A DNA stretch of 64,000 nt from Pelecanus crispus (taxonomy: Eukaryota; Chordata; Aves; Pelecaniformes; Pelecanidae): assembly GCF_030463565.1 (NCBI RefSeq), contig NC_134644.1, positions 97,088,765-97,152,764 on the forward strand. The letters run 5' to 3'. The position numbers and the translations under genes were made by a program. The notes beneath the pieces are model-generated. The model was not told the DNA's origin. It was given only the letters and a program-made list of their open reading frames with translations, and ran no database searches. This document shows positions 1 to 12,400 of this stretch, in pieces (position 1 is the first letter of the stretch; each line of letters begins with the position of its first letter).

Positions 1-3000
1 TACTACTTTTCCCCTAAACTCCTGCCTGTCTTTGTAGAATCTAGTGCTAATTAATGTAATTTCTGCAGGCAGTGTAAAGCTCTGATGGCAAGAGGGAAGT
101 GATTTTTTTGGGAGGTTCTTTTTTTAAAAAAAAAAGTATATGTTTTTGCAGAAAATCATTCTAATAATAAACCAGGGCTTCAGAAGTTTACTCCCTTGAA
201 ATATATAAGTACTAGCAAGACAAACATCCCAGATACATACTTGATGAAAATTGTCAGCTGCAGATGCTAGAAGAATTCTTTGCAAATCCTGTCTGCAGCC
301 GCTGTGGGCAAAGCTGAAGTCAGTCAGCCTGCGAGCTGCTCTCATTTCTGCAGATGGTCCAAAATATCTGAAAGCTTCACCCTGAGTCTAGGATGGCTCC
401 TGGTACCCAGTGCTTGTCCCATGCTGTTCTGGGCTGCGCAGAAAGATGAGAGAGATGCAGTAGCTGGTCTGCGTGTAGCCTCTGTGTCACCAGCTGCCCC
501 TTTGCCCTGGGGGAGCTCTCTGAGGCCCCTGCACATTTCTATTTTTTAGTTCAGATTCCTCCAGCTGTGCCTTGTAAGATGCCTACCATGAGCCCCAGTC
601 TGGTTCTTCCCTTTCAGAGGCAGTGGTCACTGGAAAGGACTGGAGGATGTCCTTGGCGCACGTGAGTCCATGAAGAGCTTTCAGCTGGGTCTGGTGCAGA
701 CTCGTGTTTGAGCCCATTTCAGATGTTCCAGAAGTGTTCTTAACCACAGACCTAGTCACTGCGTGTCTCACCCTGATGGATCGCTTTCAAAGGCTCATCC
801 AGTCGTTCCCCCTAGATTATCTTGTAACACAAAATGAGTATCTCCACATCGGACATTTCCCGCTGTGCCTTGCTGTGTGTCTGTGACTGTTCAGAAATAC
901 ACACCCCGTGTACCAGTTAGGCATCTTTGCGCCTAGCAGATTTATATCCTTCAGGCTGGGCATGGTTAGCTTTACTGCTTTTCTATTTGGAAAGGTCCTG
1001 GTTGTGTGCTGAAAGTTTAACCTTGCCTTCAAAAAGAGAATACTTAAACTCCTGCCCTCATTCATAATCATGTAGTTAACAACTACACAGCTGAATAGCA
1101 TTGGTCCACATTCTCAGCAGGGCTCAATGAATGCAAGTCACTCAAGCTCATACTTGAAAGTCAATGGAGATAATCTGGTGTATAATAACCATGAATCTGG
1201 CTCATTTTTCACGTGCTGTGAACAATGCAAAACACGTTCCTACAAACCTCTGCTTTGCCACAGAATTTGCTTGTGACTTCGAAAAAATTAGGTTTTAGAA
1301 CTTCCTTATGCTTAAAATTATGTGAATGGAAACCCCTTTCTTTTCCCTCATCCATTTTTTCTTGCTTGAGAGTGAATTATGGCAGAACAAGTTTTATTAT
1401 ACAGTAGCATTTTATCACAATTAGGGTCTCTGAAATAGAATAGTAACATTTAATGCTCTGTAATTTTCAGTTAAGCAACAGTTCTTGCTTTTCAGTTGCT
1501 TTTCATGCTGGTCCTCTGTCCATATATATGTGGGAGTAGGTGCTTCATTTCACATTGCACAGATAAGTAATTTTAAATTTCCTAATAATGTGAGCATGTG
1601 TGTCTCTGTGCATGCCACCTTAATGCAGAAACAACAATATAAGTTATATGTATTATCTAAGACTAATTTTTTATTGAACAGAAGTTTGGGGGGGGCCGGA
1701 TCTGTCTTCTGAGTGGCACGTTTGAATGTGACTCCACTATATTCTCACCAGTGCAAAGCCTAGGTGGAATTTATTGACTTGATATGTTCATTGCAAATGC
1801 AAGTTTCAAATACATAAAGAAATTATTATATTAACCAGTAGTAAATATTTCTATTTGCAGTTGATCAGGTTTTTAATTATCATAGCCATATGTAACATAT
1901 TGGTGAAGTAAAAAAGCTTTGATGGCATGAGTCTGGGAAGGCAGGTTATTATGTTCTCCCCTTCTTCCCACCCTCATTAAAAAACCCTTCCTTCCTTTCG
2001 TCCTGTGTCCTATTGACTGAATGTGTAGATGCATCCTAAGTCTGACATCATGTTTGGTCTTCTGAATCATCAGCATTGCACATACTGCACTATGGTCAGC
2101 AGGAGGACAGGTTTCTTGTGCCACATGGTCTTGTCAAGAGAAGTCCAGTGTCCAGCATTAATGGGGGGGACAGATGCCCCTCTGCATGGTGATGGGGTCC
2201 ATGGTACACCCCAGGTGTAAGGCTGTTCGGGATGAGTAGGGAACGGGGTCCTTGGGACACAGCATACCGCACAGCAGTCCCATAAGCTACAGCTACCTGA
2301 AATGGCTCCCAGAGCAAAAGGTTTCATCCTTCACACTGTTAAAGCAGCTAAGCAAAATCCTACACAGAAAATAACATGCCCTTTGAGGGATCTCTGGAAG
2401 TTTAGAGCACCAGGAAATTCAGATTGGACATGACACGATGATTTTCCAACCTGTCAGCGCCTTGTGGTTAAACATACATGAAATTGCTGTAATTCCTGTC
2501 AAAGTGACCTTTGTCACAGTCCTTTGTCATTTTACAGTATAAAGCCATTCCATGTGGGGACTTCAGAAGGTTCTGTATGGCAGCAGAAGTTGGAGTGCCG
2601 ACTTAACCTGAGAGGCATGCAGGATAAGTGGAGGTAATGCAGAAAGATACTGGTTCTGCAGTGGGGTCGCTGTCATTGAACAAGAGGGGGATTTAGGAAG
2701 CATTTGGATGACCATGGGCTCTTTCTTTGGGAAGGTGTGTGTGCATGGTAACACCTCGTGTGTTCATCCCCATTTGTTTACCAAATTTTGTCTTGAGTGG
2801 TTTTTGTTCCTGAAGTATTGGTACAGTTTTGCTGATGTCATTGTGTCTGCTTTGCTCTACCCTACGGGCACGTGTATTTCAGTATCGGATGAAATGATCT
2901 TCATAGGAATCTCTGGAACGGAAATGGTCTGAAAACCTGGTCTTTTTTTGATTAAAGAACTTTCCAAATCCTTCAACAGCTCAGTAAAGCTTTTACAAAC

Positions 3001-6000
3001 CAAAAATCAGGAAAGTAGCCAGGGCAGGTTCGCCGCCGCCCTAAGAACTTGCTACTAAGTATGTTCTGATGTATTCCTGCACAGGGGAGCAATCCCTGTC
3101 ACACAGTTAGATAGTTCTGGAACAGTTCTGTATTACCTTTGCAATAGGTGGCAGTTTGGGGCATAGGTAAAGGGAGTTAATTCCATTATCAGAAGAATTA
3201 ACCTTCCCATCCCCTGGTTATACTGGAAGGAAAGAGCGAGCCCCAGCTGTGTCCTGCCACTCCCTTTAGGAAAGATCCTTCAGACAGAAGGATGGTTCCC
3301 CGTCCAAATTTAGATGGGTAAACTTGGGTCTTACTCAAGTTCATCCCCAGTGTTTTTGGTACTCCAACTGAGCATACATTTTGCTTTCTTATGTGCATTA
3401 AATCTATGCCAAAAGGAACTTGAAGCATTTCTATTAAAAGATTACAGGTATCTGTTTGTCTCCTCCTTAAAAGTTAACAGGCGGCAATTAATGCAAAACT
3501 GCTCTGAAAGATGCTTTACAATCTGCTTGGTCTACAATTTCTGCAAGTACCATTGCTCTAGAAGTGCGAATTAGGGAACATCCAAATAAATATATTTATA
3601 ATATACTAAAATCGTAGATTAGCAGTGCCCAAATGCCTGTAATTATTCACTGTGTTTTCTTGGTGTCATTCTTTCTGGGAGAGGAGATTTGAGTCCTCCT
3701 CAGCTGGCTGAACTTCTTTGGAGTTAATATTTTAGTTTCTATGAGTGTGTGCACAGGTGCACGAATACAGCCGTTTTCAGCAACGTGACATCAGTGTTTT
3801 GGTTTGGAAGTTGCATGTGCAGCTTTTTTTGTTAAAACCTATAGGGAATCTTTAGGCTTTGGATGGTTTAGAAAAGTCTATCGAAAGATAGGAAAAACAT
3901 GAGCAAAAATGTGGATGGTCACCAGACATTTAGTGCCTAAACTAGCAGCTCACTCTCAAAAACTGTAATAACTGTAGGGCAAAAAGTCAAAGAGGGAGGG
4001 ACACCTGCAACTGTGAAGTGATATAGTATATCGGATGGAGAAAAAAAATATTTTAAACTTTAAGGTATTCCATATGCTACGTATTGGGTAAGCCTTTAAA
4101 AGAAAATGTTAATGATCAAAAAGAAATTATATGAAGAAACTCTGTATTACCCCAGTGCTATGAAATGAAGCCCATGTCTAGCCCAGATTAGAAACCTGGA
4201 AATTTGAAGAACCCAAAGCTTTCCTGAAAAAACAATAGACAATATATACTGCATATTTTTCTAGATTTCCATTAGAATCTTAATATGACTCCGGTTTGTG
4301 CTGGGGGAAGAAAGACCAAAAAAAAAAAAGCCCCACCTCTGTGAGATGCACACTGTGAAAGCACCAAAGTGGTAGCAGTATTTTTGAGTCTGCCTTGAAC
4401 ATACCTCAGTATGTTAGGGACAGCCAAGATGTCGGGACTAGCTTTTTTATCAGTGTTCTGCAGGAGTTCAGGAGATGTGTAGGTGACTTCATGCAACTTG
4501 CGCTCCTCTAATGGAAATTGCAGCATCCACGATGAGAAGCAAATCCCTCATGAGGACGTGGTATTCCTGAAATCGATATGCTTGCAGTGCCTGTCTGTGA
4601 GAACGTGATACGGTGCACCTTTCTGGCCAGGTCTACTGCCCATACTTGAACAGGCAGCATGAAGTTGTGTTATTGTGCAACAGGTGGGGTCCTGGAACTG
4701 TCTCAGAAATCAGGAGGGGTTAAGGGTGAGAAAGAAAAGAAGGTAAATCTGACTCGGGTAGGAAGAGATGGAAAGTCTAGGGGTGAAGACGGAAAGATAA
4801 ATGGAACAAGAACTTGGAGCTCTTTGATTACAGTAATTTTATTTTACAGAACGCAGGTATTAAAAGGTAGGAAAATTGCATACAAGATGTTGCTTCTTGC
4901 GTGTATGTGGAAGGTGGGGGGGACTTGGGTAGTAAGAAAAATAATGTGCCAAGGGCAACGCTGGGGACCACGATGCACATAGACTTGGCAGTGGGGTAGA
5001 TTTGAGAAAACTCATTCAGGTGGGAGGTGCTCGTGCCCCAATAGCTGGAGGAAGAAAGGATGCTCTTAAGCTTGATTTATATTACATGAGCTCTTCTGAA
5101 ATCTTTCTAATGCCTTGGGCCTGGCTTCCTGAACGTGCAGATGTGCACATTTCTGCATGGGAACCTTGCTTTCTTGTTTGTTTAATTTCCTCACTCTCTT
5201 ATTTTTCCACAATTTCTTTTACCATCCCCATTCCTCTTCTGTTGCCATGTGGCCAAGGTGCTCTATTCTCCTAAGTCTGTATGGTTGAATGCCCTGCACA
5301 ATCTTCCTGCAATTTTTTTCACGGAGCTCACATTTGAAAACTCAACACAGGGCAGAGGAGCATTTTAAAGGGAAAAATAAATGTGGTGCGGGTGGAAGCT
5401 TTTCTTAAAATTGTCTTTTAATAGAAAGCAAATAAATAAGAAACCAAGCCATAGGAAGTCTGTCTGTAATGGGAGTCGAATGTGGTCAAATATGGCTAGT
5501 CAGGCCAGCCCTCTCTTTTAGACATTTTTTCTTACTTTTTAACAGCCTGGAAGTGGAATCTGGCTTTTAACCAGAATCCTGTGTTAGAAATGGTCTTTTA
5601 AAAGCAATGTCGTATGCAGGAAGGACTTGCGATAGATTAGTTATTGTGAAAAATAAGTGACTGAGTGCAGCTTTTAAAAGCTCCACTTTGAAAGGAAGTG
5701 AAGGCTGAGGAGGGGAAGTGCCAAAGGGATAAAAAGCAAAGTTTTTCTTGCTGCCTTCCATTATATCTGACATTTTATCCTATTTTAAGAGTTTGCCTCT
5801 TTCCGACTTGTCAGTATCTGCGTTCAATCATTACTTGTCAACACGGTTTTATTTAAAATGAATAAATATGCCATAATTAGCTAAAATATGAGTCTCGTAA
5901 TTACAGGTGTAGAGTTGCTTTATTTGCTAAGACTTTGTGCCCAGGGAAAATGACACAACATAGCAAGAAGGCTAGAAATGTGGAATCTAAATTTATCAGC

Positions 6001-7509
6001 CTGATTATTTAACCATGATTAGGGTATTTTGACTTAGTCCCAGTATTCTTTGACAATTCGGGTGTTTGCAGCATAAGCCATAGATGAAGATGTGTGTAAC
6101 TGTATTTTTTATTGCAGGCATTTTGAAGAGCCATTGCTTCTGTTTGCATATGATTCCCTCAGAGAAACTTATCTTTGCAACTGGATTATTTTGCCCTGCT
6201 GCTGGGATGTTTTTACCTGGAGCAGTGTTTCTAATACAGTAGAAATCAACTGACACTCATGCTTGAGGGAAGAGACTCCTTGATGTATTTTATTCCTTGA
6301 TGTCATTTGCCCAGAGTGGTACAAATTCTATATAGAAGTTTCCATTCCAAAGTGCTTTAGCCTATTTGAAAGCATTTAAGTGGTCTTATTCACAGCATCA
6401 TGGTCAAGACTTGCCTTAAAAATTATTCTGGTTTTTTTTGTGATTGCCATTTAGAAATAAAATGATCTTTTGTTAGCCTGTAAAATAATAATACTGGAAA
6501 CACTATTTCCACATGCACTTCAGATAGCAAGAATATATTTCATGGTTGTTAGAAATTGGTTAGTTTCTCTGTACTGCAATTTTAAGAAAAACTGTCACTT
6601 TAGAGGATTTAGGTGATTTTCCCTTTTTCAAAATATAAGGGGAAAGAATGTATTAAAAGTCATTGCTATTCTTGTGCTTAAGAAAGTGAACAGATCCTCA
6701 AAATACAAATTCATAGACCTTTGGCTAATCTTACAGCATATAAGTCCCAAGATATGGTTTGAAATCCTTGGCTGGAAGGCATCGTAAAGGAGAAAATCCT
6801 TATTATCAAGAACTTCAGCTGTTCATCCTCTGAAAACACCTCTGCTGTCTCTCACATTAAAAGAACTAGCCTAGCTCAGTGACGTTATTAGGTGAACGCT
6901 CAAAGCAAGCGAGGGGACATAGGTGCTTTTTTGTACATGGCAGAGTGTGACTCTGGAAGTCATTACCATGGTTTCCCCTGGCTGTCAGGAATTTGCATGG
7001 ATTTGAAAGATGGTTAGACACATTCATGGAAAGAAAGTCCAATAAAGCAAAATGCAAGGAGCATGCAGGCCAAGGCATTCTTGGTTTGTTTTTTTTTTTC
7101 CTGGGGGAACCGATGTCTTCATCAGTGAAGCAGTAACAGGGAGCGTGCAGTTGGTTTCCACAGTTTTGGATGGTACAAAGCTCTTTTGGATAGTCAGATG
7201 TTGTGCCAGTAGCAAACATCTCCAAAAGCAGCTCACAAAATGGAGTGGGTAAAAAGATGAGAGACAAGGTTCCATGTACGGTGATGCTCATAGGGTAGAT
7301 AATGTAGATGGTGCCTCTGTGCTAGACTGGGAAGTGGTGGTTGCAGCTCAGGAGTGGTCACTGAGAGGTCTCTGAAGTCACCAGCTCAATGTGCGGTGGC
7401 AGGCAACAAGGCCAACAAAATATTGCCCATAATCAGAAATACTGTCCATAATCAAGACGGATAATGAGAATAAGGCAGAGGGTGCCATTTTTTCCCCACC
7501 GATGCACCC

Positions 7510-7665
7510 ACGTGTGAGCACTGTGTGCAGTCCTGGCCTCTGCACCTGAGGAAGGCTGTAGCAGACGTAGAGGAGGTGCAGAGATGAGCAGCTAACACTC
7601 TGGAGGGGATGGGGCTGGCTGATGAGAAGAGACTGGAAAGGCTGCTGCTCTTTTGGAAGAACCAC
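7510..7665 (+). repeat. Old, diverged CR1-like LINE relic
   Basis: The stretch reads like the CR1 ORF2 3' region at DNA level: a 'tgtgcagtcctggcctctgc' segment, then 'aggaggtgcagag' and 'gagactggaaaggctg'. These are the counterparts of the 'tgtccagttttgggcccc', 'gaggtgctggagcg' and later segments of the young copies in this window. It has no open frame and no tail, so it is an old truncated insertion. Subfamily not assignable by eye. Confidence 0.55.
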
Positions 7666-8159
7666 CTTGTTGATTTTTGAGTATTAGCATGTGTGGGTGT
7701 GTTTGTGTTACTAATGTTAGGGCCCTGAAAGCTCTTCTGACTCTGGTCATTCTTTGTTTCCTTCATCTCTAACACACCTGTGAGAGAATGCATTTATGTT
7801 TTAACTTTTCCTCAGTGTTCAATGAGATTTGTTACTTCATGATTTAGTAGTGATATCGAATAACTAACACTTAGTATTTGAACTGTCAGGCAAAGCCCTA
7901 AATGGTCCTATAGGAAGAAAAATATTGGTCATAATTATTGTAATTAATTTCCAAATTAGGGTTGGGGCTCTAACTTGCAAGGTCGTATGCCAAAAGATTT
8001 GCAAGAAACATCCTCAGCCCTCAGTGCAATAAGCAAGAAAAGGTACAAATAAAAAGGGAAGGAAATCAGTGTAGGTATCGTATGACTCTTAAGCTGTTTG
8101 CTGTTTGTGGACTGGATCTTCTGTCCTCCAGTCTTCATGCATACTGTAGTGGAAATGAA

Positions 8160-8268
8160 TCATAGAATCATAGAATGGTTTAGGTTGGAAAAGACCTTTA
8201 AGATCATCCAGTCCGACCATTAACCTACACTACCAAGTCCACCACTAAACCAATTAAGGGTAGAGTAG
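8160..8268 (-). mobile_element. CR1 LINE, 3' terminal fragment (antisense)
   Basis: The + strand begins with the reverse complement of the CR1 tail (catagaatcatagaat) followed by the reverse complement of the conserved 3'UTR (ggttggaaaagacctttaag, atcatccagtccgaccatta). Only about 110 bp of the 3' end is present; the element stops near 'aattaagggtagag'. CR1 elements are commonly 5'-truncated, so this is an ordinary short copy. A second CR1 lies 57 bp further along in the same orientation. Confidence 0.9.
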
Positions 8269-8325
8269 CAATTTCACGTTTCCTGGCTTGGTGGCTGGAT
8301 TATTTATAATGAAAGTAAAAACTAG

Positions 8326-8918
8326 GAATCATTAAGGTTGGAAAGGATCTCTAAGACCATCATTCCAATCATCAACCCAACACCACCATGCCCACTAAAC
8401 CATGTCCCAAAGTGCCACGTCTGCCCATTTTTTGAACACTTCCAGGGATGGGGACTCCACTACCTCTCTGGGCAGCCTGTTCCAATGCTTGACTACCCTT
8501 TCCGTGAAGAAATTTTTCCTAATATCTAATCTAAACCTCCCCTGGCTCAGCTTGAGCCCATTTCCTCTCGTCCTATCGCTAACTACTTGGGAGAAGAGCC
8601 CAACACCCACCTCACTCCAACCTCCTTTCAGGTAGTTGTAGAGAGCGATAAGGTCTCCCCTCAGCCTCCTCTTCTCCAAGCTAAACAACCCCAGTTCCCT
8701 CAGCCACTGCTCATAAGGCCTGTGCTCCAGACCCTTCACCAGCCTTGTTGCCCTTCTCTGGACACGCTCCAGCACCTCAATGTCTTTCTTGTAGTGAGGG
8801 GCCCAAAACTGGACACAGTATTCCAGGTGCGGCCTCACCAGCGCCAAGTACAGGGGGACAATCACTTCCCTGCTCCTGCTGGCCACACTATTCCTGATAC
8901 AAGCCAGGATGCTGTTGG
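8326..8918 (-). mobile_element. CR1 LINE, 5'-truncated copy with ORF2 C-terminus
   Basis: On the - strand this encodes an open stretch (8886 down to 8395) with the CR1 ORF2 C-terminal signature: [77 protein letters not shown]. This is the region after the reverse-transcriptase core, without a catalytic motif. The 3'UTR (8326-8400) differs from that of the neighbouring fragment at 8160-8268 and has no ATTCTATG tail, so the two are separate insertions or a rearranged pair. Truncation on the 5' side is at about 8918. Confidence 0.92.
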
Positions 8919-9188
8919 AGACCCCTTAAAACTCCTCCTCCCCTGACCATTCTCCATTCTCTTTTGAAAACCCATCCAAAGCTTTTGTTTCACAAAGATT
9001 CCTTACAGAACTCATTTCTTATGCACGTCAATACATGGATTTCAATGGCACATGCATAAATTACACAGATACTTGGAATAAAGAATGAGAAAAGAAATTA
9101 CTAATCTGTCAATGGTTGTAGACTCTAAAAGTACATATTTTGCTACTAAAGCTTCTGATATCAAGTCCAATGGGAATCTCTGCAAGTT

Positions 9189-9495
9189 AAGCCCCTGAGC
9201 AAGACAGGAATAAACCACACCTTCCAAAAGGGAACGAGTCGGAGGATCTGGTGGTTTCTTCCTCTTGGGCTGATATTCCCTCTTCGCTAGGATATGGATT
9301 CTTCTCCAGGAAACACTCCCTTTCCAGATCTCTGAATCTCATGTATTTTACAACACTTTGATCCACTCTGTAATTAAAAGTTCCTCCTTTTATTTTGGTT
9401 TTGTCTTCTAGGGGCTTTCTGTAAACTAATAATTTAGATTCCACAACAGCTTCCCAGGTCTTCCTTATGTTTATGCTGTGTATGTGGCAGGTGAG
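9189..9495 (-). other. Unrecognised open frame of about 100 codons
   Basis: Between stops the - strand stays open from about 9495 to 9187 and reads as a charged, protein-like sequence (RKTWEAVVESKLLVYRKP, VKYMRFRDLERECFLEKNPY, SEEGISAQEEETT). There is no good ATG start, no tail and no clear acceptor; a weak 'acatacacag' precedes it. I do not recognise the family. It could be a decayed retroelement ORF, a retrocopy of part of a host gene, or chance. It sits in the presumed VWC2 intron just beyond a CR1 copy. Confidence 0.3.
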
Positions 9496-12400
9496 CAGTG
9501 ATCATTTTTATTACCACATAGTAGAAGAATACCCCAAAGACAAATGGAGTAGCTAACATTGTAATCGTAAATCAAGCACTTAATTGTTGTTTGTAGGACA
9601 TTTTGGAGTAATAACTTCATTAGAAAAGTAAAAAGTAATTTTTAGTTTTGCTGCTTTCATTTTATTTACTACTCTTTTTCTAGTGCACTAATCTGAGGTT
9701 TATGAAAACCAGTTCAAAGTGCCTTGGGAATCATTTACAATTTTATAAGGCTCTGGTTTTGCCTAAGAGAAAACAAACATAGCTTTCAGATAAACATAAA
9801 AGCACCAGCTGTTTTTCCCCCAGAATTCTTATTTCCATAATACTTGCCTTTGGAGATAATTTTACAAGAAGTAACATATAATATGTGGAAATACTTAAGA
9901 ATAGGTTTACAATAATTCTATTACTGTAAATACAAAGACTATCCTTCATGTTTCAGTAACTGCTCCAGAGGTCTGATGTGTTGGGGAAAAAAAAGAGAAA
10001 AGAGATCTAGGAAGCAGCCCAGCCTCCCAACGCCAGCTTGGCCATCTTGGGAGCCATTGCCTGGAAGCCAATTTGGTTTTTGCCAGGACAGAGTTTTCTG
10101 GACTGTTACTTTAATAAAAGGCCTGATCTGATTTCTTACTTTTCCCAGAGCATCTTTGCTGGAGCTTGATGGCTACTCCTGTGCGCAGTAGCTTTAGTAA
10201 TGTTGGCAATACCTGCATCCTCACGTGCTTTTGGCTTAGCGGTGGTAGGACATTTAAGTAGTTCATCTGCTGACTGAGAGTATCTTGTCTGTTCCTTCTT
10301 AGAGGAGCAGACATCACTGCAAACTCCATTATATGAATTTCAGCTGCTTAGATTGTGAGCTTAAGCTGACTAAAACCAGTGGGCTCTAAATGAGCCCTGA
10401 TGTCTTTTGAAGGTGTGTCTGTATCCTGCTGTCGAACTGGGACAAACTGTTGCCTCTTCCTAGCCAAAATAGCCTGCCCTCTGATGTTACAGTTCATGGA
10501 TAACTATGTAAACCAGATCCATTGATATCTCTTAAAAAGCTTCAGTGGGAACGTCGAAGGAAACACTCAGCTTATCATCATCACCTTATGTTTCCTTCAC
10601 TAGATCCTGACCCAGCTGAAATACATTTGTGTACATACCAGTCTGGCTGCTCTGAGGGGATGGACTACTTTGCTGTGCTTTTTCCAGTTTCATGTGCCTG
10701 TGTAATGGAAAGAAAGAGTGTGCACCCACCAATAACATCACAGGAGAAGAGCATTGCAATGTTAAATGGTGGTCTTAACTTCACAGCATGTGGGAAAATA
10801 AGTGCTGAATTCAGACACCAGAAATTAAGAAGTTGAGTATGTGGAAGATTTCTTTCGGGTAGTGCATATCCTTTTATGTCTGCCCCTGTGAGTGACATGC
10901 AATTTCTGTGCTGCTGCACTTCTTTGAGATGAAAGGATTTGTATAACTCACAGACACAATCTTTGCATTTAACAAAACCGGTTCCCATATCTTTCATAAC
11001 TCATGTGTCTCACTTCAAATCGCCTGTCTTTCCAACTCCACAAAGAGATGATCCCTTAAAATCATTTTGCCAGTCACCATGTCTGCTTTCCTGCCTTTCT
11101 CCTTCCTGCTTGCAATCCCACTAATTTGGTCTCTTCCAACACCAGCGGCTTCCTGCTGTTTTGCCTTTGCAATGAATCACCCTTCTGTCTATGGCTTTCC
11201 CACTCTTCCTACCCCGGAGCATCTGTTAGCCAGTTGTTGATTCATGAGTTGTGTATGGGTGATGCAAACGGAAACAAGAGGGAATTAACTTCTCATGGTG
11301 ATGGATTTTCCATTTAGATTTGCTTGGTACCTGGTTGCATTTCTAAACAGCTGTCTTTAGACATGGTGCTAAGTGGAGTATGTGAGGTCTCCTCAGGAAT
11401 GGGGTCTTAAATTTGCAGCTCTGACTTGTTGACAGTTTCTGATCAACAGTATAATAGCTATTATTTGGTGCACCCCTTCCTGTTCTGAGTATGTCTATGG
11501 TCCAAATTGCTGTGCTATTTTAGCATTTATTCTGTGCAAGACCTCGATAAGGTAAGAAAGTGGTACGAGCCCATGTCAGAAATTGGGCTGAAATGTGAGG
11601 AGGGCATTTGCGTGCTGGTGGAGGGGACAACCTGCAGACCAGGCTCGGGAACCATTGTGGCAGCCCCCATCTGAAGGAGGTGCGATGACTTGCGCCCTGG
11701 AGGTGCCTCTTCTTTCCCTCCGTACACGGGGGCTGCAGATGGCTGGCTTGGACCTGGTCCTTCGGTTTTAGGTGGCAAAGCTGGGTGCCGAGTGACTTAT
11801 CCCCAGGGCTGTGGCTGTCCAGGAGGAGTGCGCTGGAGTAGGGACCGACGCCAGACTTTCCCGGGGTCACATCCTGGCTGGCTGTGGGAGCAGAGCTGCG
11901 TGGGGTAACAGGGGCAGGAAGGATGTGCTCACACCAACATTTTTCTGCTAGTTTTGGCTTCCTGAGCGGGTACAAAATACAGTCTTTCCAAAGCAGGCTG
12001 TCTCAGTGCTGTGTTTCATAACCACCAGGAGAAAATCATTAAAGGGGAAGAAAAGGTAGAATTATTGATTCAGCAGCATGCAGAGCAAAGCATAACCTCT
12101 TTTTTGCTCATAAAAATACTATGATTTTTCTCAGTTGCAGAGTAACTTGGGTGCATCTTAAAGTCGATAAAGAGTTTTTTCTTAGGAAAACTTAACATCT
12201 CTGTTCTTTACAGGTATATTCGCATAATATTAGTATCGTGTTAAAATGACCAGCAATTACAACTGTGTATTTTGTAAATTTTCACACTTAAAGATAGTAG
12301 TAATTCATTAGGACTGGTGAGTAAACAGGTTCTTCAGTGTCTGTTCTGATTCCCATGCAGTACACCTGTTTTTTAGAAATACAGCTTTTTATTTCAGTAA

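Noticed and set aside
7024..7291. 141-codon open frame on the - strand (6866-7291)
   Set aside because: No recognisable domain, overlapped by other random frames, no splice or start support.
8402..8946. Long + strand frames over CR1 copies (also at 20892-21224, 37521-38009, 38720-39196, 43607-44128, 56318-56890, 62937-63194)
   Set aside because: They are the reverse-strand shadows of CR1 ORF2 and repeat between copies; not genes.
11520..11975. 151-codon - strand frame in a GC-rich patch
   Set aside because: Proline/serine-rich low-information translation typical of GC-rich noncoding DNA; no homologue recognised.
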